Assembly (NCBI RefSeq): GCF_001673535.1
Contig: NZ_LZLY01000158.1
Span: forward strand, 1-64,000
Source: Mycobacterium sp. 1081908.1
GTDB taxonomy: Bacteria > Actinomycetota > Actinomycetes > Mycobacteriales > Mycobacteriaceae
Reading direction: 5' to 3'
Length of the DNA stretch: 64,000 bases
Both the position numbers and the translations under genes were made by a program. Positions 59,604 through 64,000 of this stretch are shown here, piece by piece. The notes beneath the pieces were generated by a model that made no database searches, was not told the origin of the DNA, and saw only the letters and a list, made by a program, of their open reading frames with translations. The first letter of the stretch is position 1, and each line of letters begins with the position of its first letter.

Positions 59604-62487
59604 GCATCACCGCGGTGTCGTCGTCCTCCCACAGCAGCAGCTGACGCACCGCCGCCCGCGAGCCGTAGGGCTGCAGCATCGTGCTGGCCGGGCGTGGGCG
59701 CACCCGTTGCGGCCACCAGAACCAGCGCCCGAGAAGCGTTGCGACGGACGGTGTCATGAAGGAACGCACGATCAACGTGTCGAACAACAGCCCGAGGCCG
59801 ATGGTGGTGCCGATCTGGCCGAGCACCTGAAAACCGCTGAACACGAACGCGCACATGGTGACCGCGAAGACCAGGCCGGCGGAGGTGACCACCGAGCCGG
59901 ACCCGGCCATCGAGCGGATGATGCCGGTCTTGAGGCCGGCGTGGATCTCCTCCTTGAATCGGGAGATCAACAGCAGGTTGTAGTCGGATCCGACCGCCAG
60001 GAGCAGGATCACGGCCAGCGCCAGCACGACCCAATACAGTTTGATGCCGAACAGGTACTGCCACACCAGCACCGACAGCCCGAACGAGGCGCCCAGCGAA
60101 AGGGCCACCGTCCCAACGATTACCAGCGCCGCGACCAGGCTGCGCGTGATGATCAGCATGATCAGCAGGATGAGCGCCAGCGCGGCGAATCCCACGATGA
60201 ACAGGTCGTACTTGGCGCCGTCCTGGATGTCCTTGTACGTCGCCGCCGTGCCGCCGACGTAGATCTTGGCGTCGGCCATCGGCGTGCCCTTCAGGGCCTC
60301 GTGCGCGGCGTTGACGATCGGGTCGATGTGTGAGATGCCTTGCGGCGTAGCGGGATCGCCGTCATGGGTGACGATCATCCGGGCCGCCTTGCCGTCGGGG
60401 GAGAGGAACAGTTTCAGCCCCCGCTTGAAGTCGGGGTTGTTGAACACCTCGGGGGGCAGGTAGAAGCTGTCGTCGTTCTTCGCGGTGTCGAAGGCCTGCC
60501 CCAGCGCCGTCGCGTTGTCGATCGCGTCTTGCGTCTGGGCGTTGATGCCGGCCTGGGTGGCGTGGCTCGCCAGGGCCAGTTGACGGTTGGTCTCCTGGCT
60601 GTCGATTTGGGGCGGTATCAGCGCCACCAGTTTCGGCTGCAGTTCGTCGAGCTTGTCCAGGGTGGCCGTGAGGTTCTCGAACTTCTCCGTGAGCTGGTCG
60701 ACGCCGTCGAGCGCGTCCAGGACCGAGCGGATCGCCCAACAGGCGGGGATGTCGAAGCAGTGCCTCTCCCAATAGAAATAGCTGCGAATCGGCCGGAAGA
60801 AGTCGTCGAAGTTCGCGATCTTGTCGCGCAGGTCCCGGATCGTGTCGACGGTGTCGTGAAAGCTCTGCGTCTCGCTGTGGGTGGCGGCGGCGAGCTGCTG
60901 CTGCAGGGCGTACTGCTGCTTGAGGATGTTGATCGTCTTCGCCAGCTCGCCGGCCTGGGTGAGCAGGTCGTTGGCGCGATCCCGTTGATACGTCAGGTTT
61001 TCCTGCTGGGCGGCGCTCTGATTGCTGATCACGAACGCGAGCGAGCTGTGCACGAGCGGGGTCCCCAACGGCCTGGTGATGGTTTGCACCTGGGCGATGC
61101 CGGGGACGTGGAACACCGCCTTGGCTACCCGGTCCAGGATCAGCATGTCGGCCGGGTCACGCATGTCGTGATCCGTTTCGACCATGAGCAATTCGGGCTC
61201 CAGCCGGGCGCGGGAGAAGTGCCGCTCGGCGGCGGTGTAACCGATGTTGGCGGGGGCGCTGGTGGGCATGTAGGGCCGGGTGTCGTAGCTCGTCTTGTAC
61301 CCGGGCAGCGCGAGCAGGCCCACGAGGGCCAGCGCGCATGCGGCGGTGAGCACGGGGGCGGGCCAGCGGACGATGGCGGTGCCGATCCGCCGCCATCCGC
61401 GGGTTCGCATCGCGCGTTTCGGCTCGAAGACGCCCAGGGCGGAGCCCAGGGTGAGCACCGCCGGGCCCAGGGTGAGCGAGGCGAAGAGCGCCACGAGGAT
61501 GCCGAGAGCGGCTGGGATGCCCAGGCTTTGGAAGTAGGGCAGCCGGGTGAAGCTCAGACAAAAGACCGCGCCGGCCACCGTCAGCCCCGAGCCCAGGACG
61601 ATGTGGGCCGTTCCGTGGTACATGGTGTGGTAGGCGGTCTCTTTCTCCTCGCCGCCCCCGCGCGCCTCCTGATAGCGGCCGACGAAAAATATCGCGTAGT
61701 CCGTTCCGGCGGCGATCACCAGCAACGTGAGCAGGTTCGTCGCGTACGTCGACAACCCGATGATCCCCGCGTTCCCCAGGAAGGCGACGATCCCTCGGGC
61801 GGCGGACATTTCGATCAGCACGGTGAAAAGCACGAGCAGCATCGTGAAGACGGAGCGGTAGACGAACAGCAACATCACCGCGATCACCCCGACGGTGATC
61901 GCGGTGACCTTGGCGGTGCCCTTGCTACCGATGTCGAACTGATCGGAGATGAGCGGCGCCGCGCCGGTCACATAGACCCTGACACCGGGCGGCGGCTGCA
62001 TGTGCTCGACGATGTCGCGGACGGCGCCGACGCCCTCGTTGGCCAGCGCCGAGCCCTGATTGCCCGCGAGGAACAGCTGGACGTAGGCCGCCTTGCCGTC
62101 GTTGCTCTGCGACCCCGCCGCGGTCAGCGTGTCGCCCCAGAAGTCCTGAATGTGCTCGACGTGCTTCTTGTCCTGCTCGAGCTTGCGGAGCATCGCGTCG
62201 TAGAACTTGTGCGCGTCGGCTCCGAGCGGCTTGTCGCCTTCCAGGACGATCATCGCCTGGCTGTCGGTATCGAATTCCTGAAACTTCTGGCCGATGCGCT
62301 TGATCGCCTTCAGCGACGGCGCATCCGGGGAGTTCAGCGCCACGTTGTGGGTTTTGCCCACCTCTTCCAGCTGCGGCACCGCGATGTTGGTGATCGCGGC
62401 GAGCGCGATCCAGAACAGCAGGATCGGCAGCGCGAGCCGGCGGATGATGTGCGGCACGCGGGGCCGCGTCTCTTGGTGGTTGCTCAT
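59551..62487 (-). CDS. RND transporter, MmpL4/MmpL5-like
   Basis: ATG at 62487, 978 aa, typical of the shorter MmpL branch paired with an MmpS. Helix 1 (about 16-36), large periplasmic domain, helix block with AAGTDYAIFFVGRYQEAR, second periplasmic domain rich in helical coiled coil (LTEKFENLTATLDKLDELQ), then helix block with AVGSDYNLLLISRFKEE. The Asp-Tyr pairs are the proton relay. The start overlaps the mmpS stop by 4 bp. It would export a lipid or siderophore; MmpL5-type proteins also expel drugs. M. tuberculosis has no mmpL here that I recall. Confidence 0.93.
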   Translation of the reverse strand: MSNHQETRPRVPHIIRRLALPILLFWIALAAITNIAVPQLEEVGKTHNVALNSPDAPSLKAIKRIGQKFQEFDTDSQAMIVLEGDKPLGADAHKFYDAMLRKLEQDKKHVEHIQDFWGDTLTAAGSQSNDGKAAYVQLFLAGNQGSALANEGVGAVRDIVEHMQPPPGVRVYVTGAAPLISDQFDIGSKGTAKVTAITVGVIAVMLLFVYRSVFTMLLVLFTVLIEMSAARGIVAFLGNAGIIGLSTYATNLLTLLVIAAGTDYAIFFVGRYQEARGGGEEKETAYHTMYHGTAHIVLGSGLTVAGAVFCLSFTRLPYFQSLGIPAALGILVALFASLTLGPAVLTLGSALGVFEPKRAMRTRGWRRIGTAIVRWPAPVLTAACALALVGLLALPGYKTSYDTRPYMPTSAPANIGYTAAERHFSRARLEPELLMVETDHDMRDPADMLILDRVAKAVFHVPGIAQVQTITRPLGTPLVHSSLAFVISNQSAAQQENLTYQRDRANDLLTQAGELAKTINILKQQYALQQQLAAATHSETQSFHDTVDTIRDLRDKIANFDDFFRPIRSYFYWERHCFDIPACWAIRSVLDALDGVDQLTEKFENLTATLDKLDELQPKLVALIPPQIDSQETNRQLALASHATQAGINAQTQDAIDNATALGQAFDTAKNDDSFYLPPEVFNNPDFKRGLKLFLSPDGKAARMIVTHDGDPATPQGISHIDPIVNAAHEALKGTPMADAKIYVGGTAATYKDIQDGAKYDLFIVGFAALALILLIMLIITRSLVAALVIVGTVALSLGASFGLSVLVWQYLFGIKLYWVVLALAVILLLAVGSDYNLLLISRFKEEIHAGLKTGIIRSMAGSGSVVTSAGLVFAVTMCAFVFSGFQVLGQIGTTIGLGLLFDTLIVRSFMTPSVATLLGRWFWWPQRVRPRPASTMLQPYGSRAAVRQLLLWEDDDTAVMPSRTARQTASATSPRLP

Positions 62488-62912
62488 CCCGACTTATCCA
62501 GGCAGAAGGTGTAGGCGTCGACTTGGTTCACGGTGCGTTCGTCCTTGACCTCACCGTTGACGGTGATCCGGCAGCCCAGGGTGTTCCCGGTGCCCTGCGC
62601 CACCACGTTGCCGATCACCGCGGGCTCGGTCGAGGTGATGGTGTACGACCAGGGGAGTGGCGCGTTCTTGACTTGCTGCGGTTGCGCGTTGACGTCGAGG
62701 TAGTTGATGGTCGCCACGGCGCCCGGCGCGCCGAAGACCTCGAGGACCACCTTCTTGGGGTTGAACGGGACGATTTCGTTGGCCAGGCCGCTGTTGGCCG
62801 AGACGTTGGAGTGGGAGCCGAAGATTCCGTGCAGGCGGTAGATGGCGAACCCCGTGAGCGCGACGACGAGCACCGCCACCAGCGGAATCCATCCCCGTCT
62901 GACGAGGGACAT
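62484..62912 (-). CDS. MmpS-family membrane/periplasmic adaptor
   Basis: ATG at 62912 has GAAGGGGAT nine bases upstream; an ATG six codons earlier is less well placed. 142 aa. A single N-terminal helix (WIPLVAVLVVALTGFAIYRL) is followed by the MmpS periplasmic domain: KKVVLEVFGAPGAVATINYLD, LPWSYTI, GCRITVNGEVKDERTV. MmpS works with its MmpL in export; the gene overlaps mmpL by ATGA-type coupling. Confidence 0.93.
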   Translation of the reverse strand: MSLVRRGWIPLVAVLVVALTGFAIYRLHGIFGSHSNVSANSGLANEIVPFNPKKVVLEVFGAPGAVATINYLDVNAQPQQVKNAPLPWSYTITSTEPAVIGNVVAQGTGNTLGCRITVNGEVKDERTVNQVDAYTFCLDKSG

Positions 62913-63003
62913 GATCGAAATCCCCTTCACCCGTTGGACTCTCGATGCTCAGGCGCCACGGTCACGCTGCCCTGTGAGCGCGATCGTTGGGTATGACCCT
63001 ACG

Positions 63004-63017
63004 GTACTGATCAGTAC
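63004..63017. promoter_or_regulatory. 14-bp perfect palindrome GTACTGATCAGTAC, probable TetR operator
   Basis: The site is its own reverse complement and lies 92 bases upstream of the mmpS start and 40 bases after the tetR stop. GGGTATGACCC next to it (62990-63000) could include promoter bases. A TetR gene lies immediately upstream, so it is the natural candidate to bind here. Confidence 0.6.
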
Positions 63018-63056
63018 TGCACAAGAGACGTGACCGTACACTTCTCCGGTCATCTA

Positions 63057-63665
63057 TCAACTGGCCTGATATCCGCTGGATCGGGTAAGTCCGGGAATGA
63101 TGAAGCCGTCCACCAGGGCTTGCACGGTGCGACGCGTGGGCGGCTCGCCGGGGATGATCGAGCGGAAGATCAGGTATCCGGGCAACAGGTCCCAGAGCTC
63201 GTCGGTGATTGCCGCCTCGTCGATTTCGCCGCGGTCAACGGCCTGCCTCAGGATGTACTGGATGGTGGCCTTGCGCTGATCGAGGAATTGGTGCTGCATG
63301 GCGTCCCGGAGGGCGGGGTCGCGCGACACCTCGACGAGGACCGCGCGGATGGTGCCGGCGTTCAGGTGGCCCTGCCGGCAGATGTTCTCGCCGATCTGCA
63401 GCAGGTCCCCGCGCAACGTGCCGGTTTCGGGCGGGACCGCGACCTGGCAGATGCCCTCGATGAAGGCGGCCAGCACCAGTTCGGCCTTCGACGGCCAGCG
63501 CCGGTACACCGTGGCCTTGCTGGCCCGGGCTTCGCTGGCCACGGCGTCGATCGTCAACCCGTCGTAACCGTGCTCTTGCAACAGCCGCAACGTCACCGCG
63601 AGCAGCTCGGCCTCGCGCGGCGACCACGGCGCCGGACCCGCGAACCGGTCGGCAGTCTGGGTCAT
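63057..63665 (-). CDS. TetR-family regulator of the adjacent mmpS-mmpL
   Basis: ATG at 63665, 202 aa. Helix-turn-helix: LLAVTLRLLQEHGYDGLTIDAVASEARASKATVYRRWPSKAELVL (about 22-66), ending in the TetR YRRW-x-SK signature. The C-terminal domain has a TetR_C-like pattern (LRDAMQHQFLDQRK). It is co-directional with mmpS-mmpL, 144 bp upstream, and probably represses them by the palindrome at 63004-63017. Confidence 0.92.
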   Translation of the reverse strand: MTQTADRFAGPAPWSPREAELLAVTLRLLQEHGYDGLTIDAVASEARASKATVYRRWPSKAELVLAAFIEGICQVAVPPETGTLRGDLLQIGENICRQGHLNAGTIRAVLVEVSRDPALRDAMQHQFLDQRKATIQYILRQAVDRGEIDEAAITDELWDLLPGYLIFRSIIPGEPPTRRTVQALVDGFIIPGLTRSSGYQAS

Positions 63666-63764
63666 GCGCCCACCTTAGATCCGCGGCGACCGATTGCGTG
63701 AGTTAAAGACACACTCGCGACACGCCGGGGTTGCGTCGGTGGTCGGTCATAGACTGGCGTCCCT

Positions 63765-64000
63765 ATGAACCATTCCTTCGTGCACCTGCATAACCACACC
63801 GAGTACTCGATGCTGGACGGTGCCGCGAAGATCGCGCCGATGCTCGCCGAGGTCGAGCGGCTCCAGATGCCCGCGGTCGGGATGACCGACCACGGCAACA
63901 TGTTTGGGGCCAGCGAGTTCTACAACGAGGCGACCAAGGCCGGGATCAAGCCCATCATCGGGGTGGAGGCGTACATCGCGCCGGGCTCACGCTTCGACAC
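63765..64000 (+). CDS. dnaE1: DNA polymerase III alpha subunit, N-terminal part (cut by window end)
   Basis: ATG at 63765 and 78 codons to the window edge. SFVHLHNHTEYSMLDGAAKI is the PHP-domain start of DnaE1, with the metal-binding HxH; GMTDHGNMFGASEFY and IKPIIGVEAYI follow. The PHP domain provides proofreading in mycobacterial DnaE1. The gene is the replicative polymerase subunit and marks return to the conserved core order. Confidence 0.96.
   Translation, partial: MNHSFVHLHNHTEYSMLDGAAKIAPMLAEVERLQMPAVGMTDHGNMFGASEFYNEATKAGIKPIIGVEAYIAPGSRFD

Noticed and set aside
60340..62514. 724-codon plus-strand open frame opposite the mmpL gene
   Set aside because: Low-complexity shadow composition; the minus strand encodes a clear MmpL.
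1..64000. tRNA, rRNA, insertion sequence or prophage genes
   Set aside because: I saw no cloverleaf with CCA-type ends, no transposase or integrase motif, and no terminal inverted repeats with target duplications; the 232-bp inverted repeat lies inside glycosyltransferase genes and is not an IS.

Overview
The window is chromosomal DNA of a Mycobacterium, most likely a slow-growing, lipooligosaccharide (LOS)-producing species of the M. kansasii/M. gastri/M. marinum type rather than M. tuberculosis. Reasons: high GC, GTG/TTG starts, and a right half that follows the M. tuberculosis Rv1531-Rv1547 order (CMD protein, nitronate monooxygenase, TetR, M-box gene, ileS, dinX, ansA, lspA, Rv1540, glbN, Rv1543, Rv1544, Rv1546, dnaE1). 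The left half matches the Rv1511-Rv1527c LOS/pks5 region but carries many extra sugar genes. I recognised homologues from protein features and remembered family knowledge; no database was searched, so the species call is open.

Region A (1-25 kb) is a cell-envelope glycan factory. 49-7406 is a co-directional, tightly overlapping sugar-tailoring module: two NAD-dependent epimerases, a methyltransferase-glycosyltransferase fusion, a polytopic membrane protein, a C-methyltransferase-like enzyme and a Gfo/Idh oxidoreductase. 7.5-9.6 kb is an AT-richer scar with a GT25-like gene, a 3' remnant of a second GDP-fucose synthase, and a FkbM methyltransferase. 10-12.3 kb makes UDP-glucuronate and then UDP-xylose. 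12.3-15.7 kb holds glycosyltransferases and FkbM methyltransferases. 15.7-17.7 kb (gmd-fcl) makes GDP-L-fucose. 18.1-22.4 kb has a second Gmd-like enzyme, a GT4, a Gap-like exporter accessory protein and a GT2.

Region B (22.3-41.4 kb) builds, attaches and exports the acyl chains and core sugars: condensation-fold acyltransferase, FAAL (fadD25-like), MmpL12-like transporter, Rv1523-like methyltransferase, two GT1 enzymes flanking a WbbL2-like transferase, a PapA acyltransferase, and the 2092-aa Pks5-type reducing polyketide synthase. The FAAL would activate a fatty acid for Pks5, PapA would move the methyl-branched product to the trehalose core, the glycosyltransferases would extend the core with Rha/Fuc/Xyl-type sugars, and MmpL12 plus the Gap-like protein would export it.

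Region C (42-64 kb) is mostly conserved core: a CMD/NMO/TetR group with an operator-like palindrome, an M-box Mg2+ riboswitch with a 26-codon leader ORF before a small Rv1535-like gene, a T-box before ileS, a repeat-rich Gln/Pro protein, dinX, ansA, lspA, rluD-like, glbN and SDR genes, then a tetR-mmpS-mmpL module inserted before dnaE1.

Most notable: a perfect 232-bp inverted repeat linking the two GT1 genes around wbbL2; the GDP-fucose operon scar; the M-box/leader ORF arrangement; and the uncharacterised sugar module at the left edge. I see no tRNA, rRNA, intact insertion sequence, CRISPR array or prophage.
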